60,355 nucleotides of DNA from an uncultured Collinsella sp. Its GTDB lineage: Bacteria > Actinomycetota > Coriobacteriia > Coriobacteriales > Coriobacteriaceae. The stretch spans positions 1 through 60,355 of the forward strand of contig CAAFZX010000015.1 of NCBI GenBank assembly GCA_900767675.1, read 5' to 3'. Below, in pieces: positions 41,617 to 49,105 of this stretch. The first letter of the stretch is position 1, and each line of letters begins with the position of its first letter. Both the position numbers and the translations under genes were made by a program. The notes under the pieces were generated by a model. It worked only from the letters and a program-made list of their open reading frames with translations. It was not told where the DNA came from and did no database searches.

Positions 41617-41755
41617 CGAAATCGGTTTCGTTTGAGCCTTAGTATACGCACGGGATTCCTTTTGCAAAGAGAAAAAAATAAAAAGGTGAACGTTCACCTA
41701 ATTGCAACAACTCGTTGGCGGTATCATGGCAAGGACATACTCGAAACCGATTTCG
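41617..41755. promoter_or_regulatory. Divergent control region with two operator types
   Basis: CGAAATCGGTTTCG (41617-41630) lies just downstream of the minus-strand -10 TATACT (41641-41646, -35 near 41663-41668) of the yczE-like gene. GGTGAACGTTCACC, perfect, is at 41685-41698. CGAAACCGATTTCG is at 41742-41755 in front of the HIT gene. Both LacI-type regulons meet here. The 41374-41863 gap otherwise holds the two leader RNAs. Confidence 0.8.
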
Positions 41756-41863
41756 CAACGGTTGGAGAGCTCATCGTGTGTTCGTCGTGGACTGCCGGGC
41801 AGCTTGGTTGCGCCCGTCGGTCGCATTGCGGCGAACGCTTTCACCCGGATCGAAAGGATCACC

Positions 41864-42298
41864 ATGGAACAGCACACCGATTGCTCGTACTGCATGTGCG
41901 GGACCGACAACACGCTCGTCGATGCCTTTGGCATCCCCATGCTCGACCTGCCCGCCAGCAAGCTCATCTTGTTTAAGGAGCAGAGCCACAAGGGTCGCGT
42001 GATCGTGGCCTCCAAGCAGCACGTCGACGACATCTCCTGCATGTCCGAGGAGGACGCCGCCGCCTTTATGGCCGATGTCCGCCACGTCGCCGCCGCGCTG
42101 CACAAGGCGTTCAACCCCGACAAGATCAACTTTGGTGCTTATGGCGACACCATGCATCACCTGCATGTGCATATCGTCCCCAAGTACAAGGATGACCCGT
42201 TTGAGTTTGGCGACGTGTTTGCCATGAACCCCGGTCGCGTCACGCTCGAGCCGGCTCAGTACGACGAAATCGCCCAGGCAATCATCGACAACCTGTAA
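41864..42298 (+). CDS. HIT family nucleotide-binding protein
   Basis: A 144-residue histidine-triad hydrolase/transferase. The HxHxHxx motif is HLHVHIVPKYKDD near residue 100. The N-terminus has a CSYCMCG zinc-type cysteine pair (CxxCxC). AAAGGAT precedes the ATG. It follows a region with both hexuronate-type and KdgR-type operators, an unexpected partner for uronate metabolism; ADP-sugar or nucleotide clean-up is possible but not shown. Confidence 0.86.
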   Translation: MEQHTDCSYCMCGTDNTLVDAFGIPMLDLPASKLILFKEQSHKGRVIVASKQHVDDISCMSEEDAAAFMADVRHVAAALHKAFNPDKINFGAYGDTMHHLHVHIVPKYKDDPFEFGDVFAMNPGRVTLEPAQYDEIAQAIIDNL

Positions 42299-42306
42299 AA
42301 CTTCGT

Positions 42307-42389
42307 CCCCTATAAGTTGCGGTGAAATACGGACTGTTTAGCGGCTTAGCTGGCTCCAATAGTCCGTATTTCACCGCAACTTATGGGGG
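42307..42389. repeat. Dispersed hairpin repeat, copy 2
   Basis: Arms ATAAGTTGCGGTGAAATACG-GACT and exact complement (within 42307-42335 and 42361-42389). Best preserved of the three copies; loop TGTTTAGCGGC... resembles those of copies 1 and 3. Confidence 0.9.
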
Positions 42390-42451
42390 GCGGCGTTGCG
42401 ATAGTATTACGTGTTGGTATTTGACTAACCGAGGACTTATCCGAGGGCTTT

Positions 42452-43144
42452 ATGGAACAGCACCAGCATTATCAGAGTCTGCAAGACCAGGCATACAACG
42501 CATTGCGCTCCAAGATCATCTATGCCGAGCTCAAACCCGGCACGCGCCTTTCGGCGATTGGTCTGGAAAAGGAGACGGGGATCGGTCGCACGCCCATCCG
42601 CGAGTCCTTTGTGCGCCTGCGCGAGCAGGAGCTGGTGGAAACGCGCCCTAAAAGCGGTACCTATGTCTCAAAAATTAGCATGGAACGCGCCGAGAACGCC
42701 TGTTTTCTGCGTGAGAAGCTCGAGAGAAGCGTGCTGATCAAGTGCTGCTCGGCTGCCACGCCCGAGCAAAAGCGCCGGCTCGAGCAGATTCTCGCCGAGT
42801 CCGAGTCGCTCGACCACAGTGAGACGCGTCGCTTCTTTGATCTGGATAACCTGTTCCACGAGACGTGCTTTGAGATTGCCGGTCGCCACATGCTGTGGGA
42901 TTGGATGAAGAGCATCAACACGCATTTTGAGCGGTATAACTGGCTGCGTGCGGTGTCGCAGGATCTGGACTGGGAGCCGATCCGCCGCCAGCACCGTCGG
43001 ATTCTCAATGCCATCATGGACGGCGACGCCGATACGGCGAGCTACCTGGCAGAGACGCACTTGCATCTTATGCCCGAGGAACAGGGTCCGGTCATCGCTT
43101 TGTATCCCGACTATTTCGAGCTCCCCAAAAGCTCGTCCATCTAA
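42452..43144 (+). CDS. GntR family regulator (FadR/FCD subfamily)
   Basis: A 230-residue protein. The winged helix is LQDQAYNALRSKIIYAELKPG ... IGLEKETGIGRTPIRESFVRL (residues 9-55), and the C-terminal all-helical FCD domain has the metal-site residues (DLDNLFHETCFEIAG and RQHRRILNAIMDGDADTA, ending ETHLHLM). GAGGG precedes the ATG. It is flanked by hairpin repeats 2 and 3. Position near eda-kdgK suggests a uronate or sugar-acid ligand, and it may replace the decayed regulator at 38975-39220. Confidence 0.85.
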   Translation: MEQHQHYQSLQDQAYNALRSKIIYAELKPGTRLSAIGLEKETGIGRTPIRESFVRLREQELVETRPKSGTYVSKISMERAENACFLREKLERSVLIKCCSAATPEQKRRLEQILAESESLDHSETRRFFDLDNLFHETCFEIAGRHMLWDWMKSINTHFERYNWLRAVSQDLDWEPIRRQHRRILNAIMDGDADTASYLAETHLHLMPEEQGPVIALYPDYFELPKSSSI

Positions 43145-43158
43145 TCTATCCCCTTATA

Positions 43159-43225
43159 AGTTGCGGTGAAATAGGGATTGTTTTGCGGCCCAGGAGGCGC
43201 AGGCAGTCCCTATTTCACCGCAACT
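43159..43225. repeat. Dispersed hairpin repeat, copy 3
   Basis: Arms AGTTGCGGTGAAATAGGGA (43159-43177) and exact complement (43207-43225). Compared with copy 2 the CG/GG change at the arm end is matched on both sides, preserving pairing. Confidence 0.9.
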
Positions 43226-43253
43226 GCGTTGGGGGCAAGGCTCGCTCGCAAGC

Positions 43254-43499
43254 AAAAAGCTGCGGTGCCGTTTGGAGGAACTGACCGGAAGCAGGGGTCG
43301 ATTCCTCCAGATGGCACCGCAGCTTTTGGTGTTCTGGATTATGTTGAGGCAGTTCGCTTGGAGGGCGGGCAAGCGCCCAAAAGATCGATCGAGTGAGCGA
43401 AGCGGCTCGGGGGCGTGTTGCTTCCGTCACGTTCTATCAGCATACAAGACGGTTTCGGTTCTTGTCCGTGACGGAAACGGCACGCTTCCGAGCCGCTTC
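43254..43499. repeat. Two further long hairpins between gntR and eda
   Basis: First: AAAAAGCTGCGGTGCC plus TTGGAGGAA (43254-43280) with complement 43302-43327, T-rich on both sides. Second: about 33-base imperfect arms, GAAGCGGCTCGG...TTCCGTCACG (43399-43431) with complement 43467-43499. No coding potential is seen in 43145-43546. Confidence 0.82.
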
Positions 43500-43529
43500 A
43501 AAAATGGGGGCGCGGTCTGGGCGCCCCCA
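43499..43529 (-). terminator. Terminator of the kdgK-eda operon
   Basis: Minus-strand stem TGGGGGCGC / GCGCCCCCA followed by a T-run (AAAA at 43501-43504 on plus). Confidence 0.85.
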
Positions 43530-43546
43530 ACGATAGAGAGCTAGGC

Positions 43547-44188
43547 CTAGGCGCGGACCTTCTTGACGACGTCCATGGCCTCGCGGGCGATCTGCTCGAC
43601 CTTGGAGAAGTCGCCGTCGGCGAACAGGGCCGGCTTGACCATCCAGGTGCCACCGCAGGCGATGATGGCGGAGGAGCTGAGGTACTCCTCGACGTTTGCG
43701 GTGCTCACGCCGCCGGTGGGCATAAAGCGGTGACCGACAAACGGCGCGGCGAGGGCCTTGATGGTGTTGAGGCCGCCGTACTGGGCTGCCGGGAAGAACT
43801 TGGTGACCTTGAGGCCCAGGTTGACGGCAGCGGTGACCTCGGAGGGGGTCACGGTGCCGGGCAGCACAGGCAGGTCGATGTCGATGCAGTGCTTGACGAC
43901 GTCCTCGTTGTAGCCCGGGGAGACGATGAACTTGGCACCGGCGGCACGGGCCTGCTCAACCTGCTCGACGGTCAGGACGGTGCCGGCGCCCACGCACATC
44001 TCGGGCTCGGCCTCGGCCATAGCGGCGATGCACTCGGCAGCGCAAGCGGTGCGGAAGGTGACCTCGGCGGACTTCATGCCGGCGGCCATCAGGGCGTGAG
44101 CGAGCGGAGCGGCGTCCTCGACCTTGTCGAGCACGACGACCGGCACGATGCCCAGGGACTCAAGCGTGGTGTAGAACTGATCGAACAT
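43547..44188 (-). CDS. eda: 2-keto-3-deoxy-6-phosphogluconate aldolase
   Basis: A 213-residue class I aldolase that splits KDPG to pyruvate and glyceraldehyde-3-phosphate. The catalytic glutamate is in KSAEVTFRTACA (near residue 39), the glyoxylate-binding VGAGTV follows near 82, and the Schiff-base lysine is in LKVTKFFPAAQYGG (near 134). It is second in the operon, 255 bases after kdgK, and is preceded by an attenuator-like leader. A terminator follows. Confidence 0.94.
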   Translation of the reverse strand: MFDQFYTTLESLGIVPVVVLDKVEDAAPLAHALMAAGMKSAEVTFRTACAAECIAAMAEAEPEMCVGAGTVLTVEQVEQARAAGAKFIVSPGYNEDVVKHCIDIDLPVLPGTVTPSEVTAAVNLGLKVTKFFPAAQYGGLNTIKALAAPFVGHRFMPTGGVSTANVEEYLSSSAIIACGGTWMVKPALFADGDFSKVEQIAREAMDVVKKVRA

Positions 44189-44230
44189 GATGTTCCTTTC
44201 GATGTGCGGCGCGCGAGTGCGCGTAATTGC

Positions 44231-44367
44231 TAAAAGGGCTGGTCATGAGCCGGTTTTGGACTGGTTATCGGAGGCACTGCTTGGGGTCACAAGCAATTCC
44301 AAAACCGGCTGCGCGACCAGTCGTGTAGGGAATGCCAGGCAAAACCGGAATGGGACTGGTGGTTTTG
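44231..44367 (-). ncRNA. Conserved attenuator-like leader RNA upstream of eda
   Basis: Minus-strand transcript: stem CAAAACC/GGTTTTG around the core CAGTCCCATTCC, then CATTCCCTACACGACTG, then a terminator hairpin (CTGGTC..GCCGGTTTTGGA / TCCAAAACCGGC..GACCAG) with trailing CTTTTA, about 43 bases before the eda start. The terminator loop has a CTTG/CAAG stem and AGCAGTGCCTCCGATAA, as in the copy at 41402-41533. Stems differ between copies while staying paired, which supports a functional RNA. Confidence 0.72.
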
Positions 44368-44388
44368 TCTGACCGGAGGAATCGGGGA

Positions 44389-44428
44389 GCGGGCTGCAGG
44401 GGTATGGGTATGGGAAACTGCAGCCCGC
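44389..44428 (-). other. Hairpin after kdgK
   Basis: Perfect ten-base stem GCGGGCTGCA / TGCAGCCCGC with a loop of repeated CCCATA words (minus sense). No T-run, so likely an mRNA 3' stabiliser between kdgK and eda. Confidence 0.6.
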
Positions 44429-44443
44429 GGAATGGGGAACGAA

Positions 44444-45478
44444 TTAACGGGCGACGCGGGTGCCACCGTCGGCAGCGTTTGCCACGCCGGCGATCTCGTC
44501 GGCGGTCACCAGGTTGGAATCGCCCTTGATGGTGAGCTTGAGAATCGAGGCCGCGATGGCGTAGTTGACGGCGTCCTGCGGGTCGAAGTCGTTGATGAGG
44601 GCATGGACGAGGCCGGCGTTGAAAGCGTCGCCGGCGGCAACGCCCTCGAGCACGTGCACGTCGTGAGCAGGAGAGAACCAGTGCTCGCCGCTCTCGGCGT
44701 CATAGAGCATGCCCATCCAGATGGAGCGCTCGACGCAGGAGATGTTGCGGACGACCGATGCGACCTTCTTGCAGCCGTACTCGGCGCAGATCTGACGGGC
44801 CATCTCGACGTAGGTGTCGCGCTCCTCGATGCCGTGGGCAAGGGAGCCGGAGACGCAGGTCATGCCGAGGCCGGCAGGTGCGTCCTCGTCGTTGGCGATG
44901 CAGATGTCGACGAGCGGCAGGAGTTCCTTCATGGTTGCCTGCGACTTCTCGGGCGACCACATCTTGCCGCGGTAGTTAACGTCGCACACGGTGGCGATGC
45001 CTTTGGCGCGGCAGGCGGTGAGGGCATCCTTGCAGGCGGCGGCCATCTCGTCGGAGACGGCGGGCGTCACGCCGGAGAAGTAGAAGACATCGACACCCTT
45101 GAGGATCTCGTCCCAGTCAAAGACGTCGCGCTTGGCCATGTTGATGGCAGAGTACTTGCGGTCGTAGACGCAGCCGTTGCCGCGCTGCGAGGCGCCGACC
45201 TCAAACACATAGGAGCCAAGACGGTCGCCCTGGCGCACGACGCGCGAGGTATCGACGTCGTAGACCTTCAGCGAACGCAGGGCGCACTCGCCCAGACGGT
45301 TGGCCGGGACAACGGAGACGTAAGCTGCCTTGTCACCCTGGTAGGCCAGGGAAAGCGCGGTGTTGGCTTCGGCGCCGCCGTAGCGGACATCAAACTCGGT
45401 CGCCTGCTCAATGCGCAGATGGTCTTTGGGCGAGAGCCTCATCATGATCTCGCCGAAGGTAAGAACCGTTTTACCCAT
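44444..45478 (-). CDS. kdgK: 2-keto-3-deoxygluconate kinase (PfkB family)
   Basis: A 344-residue sugar kinase phosphorylating KDG to KDPG. It starts GKTVLTFGEIMMRLSPKDHLR, has YGGAEANTALSLAYQG near residue 37 and the PfkB C-terminal signature as EGVAAGDAFNAGLVHAL near 291 (AAGD in place of the usual GAGD; the catalytic Asp is kept). AAGGAG precedes the ATG at 45478. First gene of kdgK-eda, divergent from a LacI regulator, with two adjacent CGAAATCGGTTTCG-type operators after its promoter. Confidence 0.92.
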   Translation of the reverse strand: MGKTVLTFGEIMMRLSPKDHLRIEQATEFDVRYGGAEANTALSLAYQGDKAAYVSVVPANRLGECALRSLKVYDVDTSRVVRQGDRLGSYVFEVGASQRGNGCVYDRKYSAINMAKRDVFDWDEILKGVDVFYFSGVTPAVSDEMAAACKDALTACRAKGIATVCDVNYRGKMWSPEKSQATMKELLPLVDICIANDEDAPAGLGMTCVSGSLAHGIEERDTYVEMARQICAEYGCKKVASVVRNISCVERSIWMGMLYDAESGEHWFSPAHDVHVLEGVAAGDAFNAGLVHALINDFDPQDAVNYAIAASILKLTIKGDSNLVTADEIAGVANAADGGTRVAR

Positions 45479-45521
45479 GGTCGCGCAGCTCCTTCTTACT
45501 CGTGCGTACACCTTTGATATG

Positions 45522-45579
45522 GCGTTGGCACGGAGGTGCCAAGACGGTAGGGTACATCTTTGCACCTCCGTGCCAACGC
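45522..45579 (-). ncRNA. Hairpin with conserved 22-nt core in the kdgK leader
   Basis: A perfect 18-bp stem (45522-45539 with 45562-45579) encloses the 22-base core 45540-45561, which in minus sense carries AAAGATGTACCCTACCGTCTTG. It shares 18 of 22 bases with the core in the yczE-like leader. Confidence 0.72.
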
Positions 45580-45583
45580 TTGC

Positions 45584-45627
45584 CGAAATCGGTTTACGAA
45601 ATCGGTTTCGTTTCGAGTTGTAGTATA
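45584..45627 (-). promoter_or_regulatory. kdgK promoter with tandem KdgR-type operators
   Basis: CGAAATCGGTTTAC (45584-45597) and CGAAATCGGTTTCG (45597-45610, perfect palindrome) lie just downstream of the minus-strand -10 TATACT (45622-45627); a TTGCAA -35-like box is near 45643-45649. Confidence 0.8.
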
Positions 45628-45713
45628 CTCACCTACAGCGTTTTGCAAGCGAGATTTTTAAAAAAATGCCTAAAATGGCTCAGACTGCCGACAATTGGGA
45701 AACGGGGTGCGCT

Positions 45714-46736
45714 ATGGCGCAGATGAGAATCAAGGACATTGCCGCCGAGGCGGGCGTGAGCCCGGCCACGGTCTCGCGCTATCTCAACAACCGCCCCGGG
45801 CAGATGACCGAGGAAACCCGTGCCCGCATCGCGGCGGTCATCGAGCGCACCGGCTATCGTCCACGTGCCGCCGCGCGCAATCTGCGCAGCTCGCGTACCA
45901 ACCTCATCGGCGTGATCTTGGCCGACATTGCTAACCCGTTCTCCAGCGCCATGCTCGAAGGGCTTTCCGCCAGCGCCGCCGCGCGCGGCTGCTCGCTCAT
46001 GACGGCCATTAGCGGCAACGACCCCGCCAAGGAGGCAGAGTCGCTCACCAGACTTATCGATGCCGGCGTGGACGGCCTGGTCGTCAATACCTGCGGAGGC
46101 AACGACAAGGCGATCGCCGAGGCTGCGGGACGCCTGCCCGTCGTGCTGCTCGACCGCGATGTTGCCGACGGCGGTGTCGATCTGGTGACCTCCAACAACC
46201 GTGAGCTGGTCGCCGGCCTGGTAGACGCCTTGGCCTCTGCGGGCAGCGAGCGCCTGTGCCTGCTCACCGAGGCAAGCGACGACAGCCCCGTGCGTCGCGA
46301 ACGCGCCGAGGCGTTTGCCGACGAGCTCTCGCGCCGCGGCCTGGCCGGCGAGGTCGTCACCTTGGCGGACGGTGGTGTCGAGGGTGTCAGTCGCCTGGAC
46401 GAGACCATCCGCGGCTATGCGGGTAAAAAGCTCGGCCTCATTGCCGTCAACGGCTTGGTTTTCCTGCGCCTGACCGAGGCGCTGGCCCAGCTGGGGCCCT
46501 CGTTGCCGGCGGGTCTCAAGATCGCAACGTTTGACGACTATCCCTGGAACCACGTGCTCTTTGGCGGTGTGACCACGGCCGCGCAGAACACCCTTACCAT
46601 TGCCGAGCGCGTAGTCGAGCGCCTGTCCGAGCGCATCGACGTCGTTACCACTACGGTGGGCGATGCCGCAAAGCTCGCCCCTAAGCGCATCGAGGTCCCC
46701 GGCCACATCGAACACCGCGCTTCGACCTCGCGCTAA
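45714..46736 (+). CDS. LacI family regulator, KdgR-like
   Basis: A 340-residue LacI/GalR protein: helix-turn-helix RIKDIAAEAGVSPATVSRYLNN (residues 4-25), hinge AARNLRSSRTN, and a sensor domain (IGVILADIANPFSSAMLEGL onward) as in KdgR of other bacteria. It diverges from kdgK-eda and probably binds the CGAAATCGGTTTCG operators found at kdgK, the yczE-like gene, the HIT gene and the ABC exporter. The ATG at 45714 was chosen by the ACGGGG site and family alignment. Confidence 0.87.
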   Translation: MAQMRIKDIAAEAGVSPATVSRYLNNRPGQMTEETRARIAAVIERTGYRPRAAARNLRSSRTNLIGVILADIANPFSSAMLEGLSASAAARGCSLMTAISGNDPAKEAESLTRLIDAGVDGLVVNTCGGNDKAIAEAAGRLPVVLLDRDVADGGVDLVTSNNRELVAGLVDALASAGSERLCLLTEASDDSPVRRERAEAFADELSRRGLAGEVVTLADGGVEGVSRLDETIRGYAGKKLGLIAVNGLVFLRLTEALAQLGPSLPAGLKIATFDDYPWNHVLFGGVTTAAQNTLTIAERVVERLSERIDVVTTTVGDAAKLAPKRIEVPGHIEHRASTSR

Positions 46737-46870
46737 CTACTCGTTCGCAACTGCCTGTTCGCGCACGTTTTTTGAGCACTTGATACGCTTTAACCCTGCG
46801 GAAACATTTTTCTGCGATAGTATCTGCGATATAGACCAGTCGAAACCCGCCCGAAAGAAAGGGGAGCGAC

Positions 46871-48208
46871 ATGAACCAGCAGAACATCGATTACGTACTC
46901 CGCTCCGTAGAGCAGCGTGACATCCGCTTTGTGCGTCTGTGGTTTGTCGACATTCTCGGCCGCCTCAAGAACTTTGCCATTAGCCCCGAGGACCTCGAAG
47001 TCGCTTTTGAGGAGGGTATTGGCTTTGACGGCTCCGCCATCGAGGGTTTTGCCACGCCCGAGGAAGCCGACATGCTGGCGTTTCCCGATGCTTCGACCTT
47101 CCAGATTTTGCCGTGGCGCCCGAGCCACAATGGCGTCGCCCGCGTGTTCTGCGACGTGTGCACTCCCGATCGCAAGCCGTTTGCCGGCGACCCGCGCGAT
47201 GCCCTGCGTCGCATGTTCCGCAAGGCCGAGAAGGCTGGCTATCTGCTCAACGTGGGCGCCGAGCTGGAGTATTACTACTTCCCCGACGAGCATACCCCCG
47301 AGCCGCTTGACAACGTGGGCTACTTCGATCTTTCGGTGAGCGATGCCGCCCGCGACCTGCGTCGCAACACGGTCCTCACGCTCGAGAAGATGTCCGTGCC
47401 CGTGGAGTACACCTTCCACGCCGCCGGCCGCTCGCAACACGGCATGAGCCTGCGCCACGCCGAGGCCCTGAGTATGTCCGACGCCATCACTACGGCCAAA
47501 CTCATCATTAAGCAGCAGGCCTACGAGAGCGGTTGCCACGCCTCCTTTATGCCCAAGCCGTTGGCGGGTGAGGATGGCAGTGCTATGTTCCTGTGCCAGT
47601 CGCTGTTCGACCATGACGGCAACAACGTCTTTTGGGGCGAGGACGACGAGAAGTACCATCTCTCCGACGTCGCCAAGCACTACATGGCAGGTATTCTGGC
47701 GCACGCGCGCGAAATCAGCGCCATCACCAACCCCACGGTCAACTCGTACAAGCGCATCACCACGGGTGGCGACTCCGTGCCGCAGTACGCCACGTGGGGC
47801 CTGCGCAACCGCGCGAGCATGGTCCGCATCCCGGTCTACAAGCCCGGCAAGCAGCTGTCCACGCGCATCGAGCTGCGCAGCCCCGACCCCATGGCTAACC
47901 CGTACCTGGTCAACGCCGTCACGCTGGCGGCTGGTCTTGACGGCATCGAGCGCAAGCTGGAGCTCCCGCCCGAGGCCACGGCCGAGACGCTCAAGCTCAA
48001 CGATCGTCAGATGCTCGAGGCCGGCTACACGCCGCTGCCGCGCTCGCTCAAAGAGGCGCTTGACGTGTTCGAAGACTCGCAGTTTATGAAGGATGCCCTC
48101 GGCGAGCACATCCATGGCTTCTTCCTTAAAAAGAAGCGCGACGAGTGGCATAAGTTTGAGTCTACGATCACCGAGTGGGAGATCAAGCACTACCTGGCGA
48201 ACTCCTAA
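46871..48208 (+). CDS. glnA: Glutamine synthetase, type I
   Basis: A 445-residue GlnA of the shorter type I-alpha kind. Signatures: FDGSAIEGFATPEEADMLAFP at residues about 52-72, AGRSQHGMSLRHAEAL region, FMPKPLAGEDGSAMFLCQSL (ATP site, near 231), and NPYLVNAVTLAAGLDG late. The alpha type lacks the adenylylation-loop tyrosine and is usually controlled by feedback and by GlnR. AAAGGGGAG precedes the ATG. A GlnR-like gene follows 50 bases later. Confidence 0.95.
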   Translation: MNQQNIDYVLRSVEQRDIRFVRLWFVDILGRLKNFAISPEDLEVAFEEGIGFDGSAIEGFATPEEADMLAFPDASTFQILPWRPSHNGVARVFCDVCTPDRKPFAGDPRDALRRMFRKAEKAGYLLNVGAELEYYYFPDEHTPEPLDNVGYFDLSVSDAARDLRRNTVLTLEKMSVPVEYTFHAAGRSQHGMSLRHAEALSMSDAITTAKLIIKQQAYESGCHASFMPKPLAGEDGSAMFLCQSLFDHDGNNVFWGEDDEKYHLSDVAKHYMAGILAHAREISAITNPTVNSYKRITTGGDSVPQYATWGLRNRASMVRIPVYKPGKQLSTRIELRSPDPMANPYLVNAVTLAAGLDGIERKLELPPEATAETLKLNDRQMLEAGYTPLPRSLKEALDVFEDSQFMKDALGEHIHGFFLKKKRDEWHKFESTITEWEIKHYLANS

Positions 48209-48258
48209 TCGCGCTGGCTTGTTCCAGTACGATTGAGCTCATTTCTTTGGAGGCCGAT

Positions 48259-48921
48259 ATGTCCGATAAGAGTGCCCTGTTCATGGCGCGCACGACGCGC
48301 TTCCACGAGTTTGCCCGCAGCTTGACGACCACCCTGGGTGTCGAGGTGAGCCTTGCAACCCCCGATTCGCCGACTGCGGCGCACGACTTTGACCTGCTGA
48401 TTCTCGATTCCGACGGCATTCGCAGTGACCGCATCGATCAGATTGCCAAGTGGCTTGACGATCGCGGCGGCGTCCCCATGCTGGTGATCGTCGACGACGA
48501 GGCGCTCGGCACCCTGCGCCTGCCGAATCACGCACATGCCGACTTTGTATGCCCCACGGCGACGCCCAACGAGCTCAAGGCTCGCGCGCAGCGCCTGATG
48601 GGCGAGGAGGAGACCGTCGCCGCCGACGATGTGCTCAACATCGATAACCTCGAGATTAACCTGGCTACCTACCAGGTGACGCTCGATAACGAGCCCATCG
48701 ACCTGACGCTGATGGAGTACTCGCTGCTGAGCTTTTTGGCGACGCATCCCAACCGTGCCTACAGCCGCGAGGTGTTGCTGCACCGCGTGTGGGGCTTTGA
48801 GTACTGCGGCGGCACGCGCACCGTCGACGTGCACATTCGACGCATCCGCTCCAAGGTGGGCCCGCAGATCGCGGCACACATCACCACCGTCCGCGGCGTG
48901 GGCTATCTGTTTAAGGACTAG
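48259..48921 (+). CDS. GlnR-like orphan response regulator (OmpR/PhoB family)
   Basis: A 220-residue protein with a degenerate receiver domain (residues about 1-115; LLILDSDG holds one Asp but the usual acidic pair and lysine are not clear) and a winged-helix Trans_reg_C domain with LTLMEYSLLSFLATHPNRAYSREVLL and RTVDVHIRRIRSK. No histidine kinase is adjacent. Actinobacterial GlnR, the nitrogen regulator, has this design, and the location directly after glnA supports it. TTTGGAGG precedes the ATG. Confidence 0.82.
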   Translation: MSDKSALFMARTTRFHEFARSLTTTLGVEVSLATPDSPTAAHDFDLLILDSDGIRSDRIDQIAKWLDDRGGVPMLVIVDDEALGTLRLPNHAHADFVCPTATPNELKARAQRLMGEEETVAADDVLNIDNLEINLATYQVTLDNEPIDLTLMEYSLLSFLATHPNRAYSREVLLHRVWGFEYCGGTRTVDVHIRRIRSKVGPQIAAHITTVRGVGYLFKD

Positions 48922-48944
48922 CAAGTAAATAGAGGGCAATGTGA

Positions 48945-48975
48945 GGGTACCGGAGATTTCTCCAGTACCCTTTTC
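48945..48975 (+). terminator. Terminator of glnA-glnR
   Basis: Stem GGGTAC.GGAG / CTCC.GTACCC followed by TTTT. Confidence 0.85.
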
Positions 48976-49105
48976 TCGTTTAGGGCGATAAGAAGACCTT
49001 TTACCGATTAAAAGTGTGTCAGTAAAAACAATATCAAACGTATACCACTATCTAGCGAATATCATTTAGTTACCGTATCTCCCTACTACACGGATGGAGG
49101 AAGAA

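Noticed and set aside
41402..44367. T-box leader as explanation of the two RNA elements
   Set aside because: No AGGGTGG-type antiterminator bulge or Stem I features were seen, and the downstream genes are not amino-acid or tRNA-synthetase genes.
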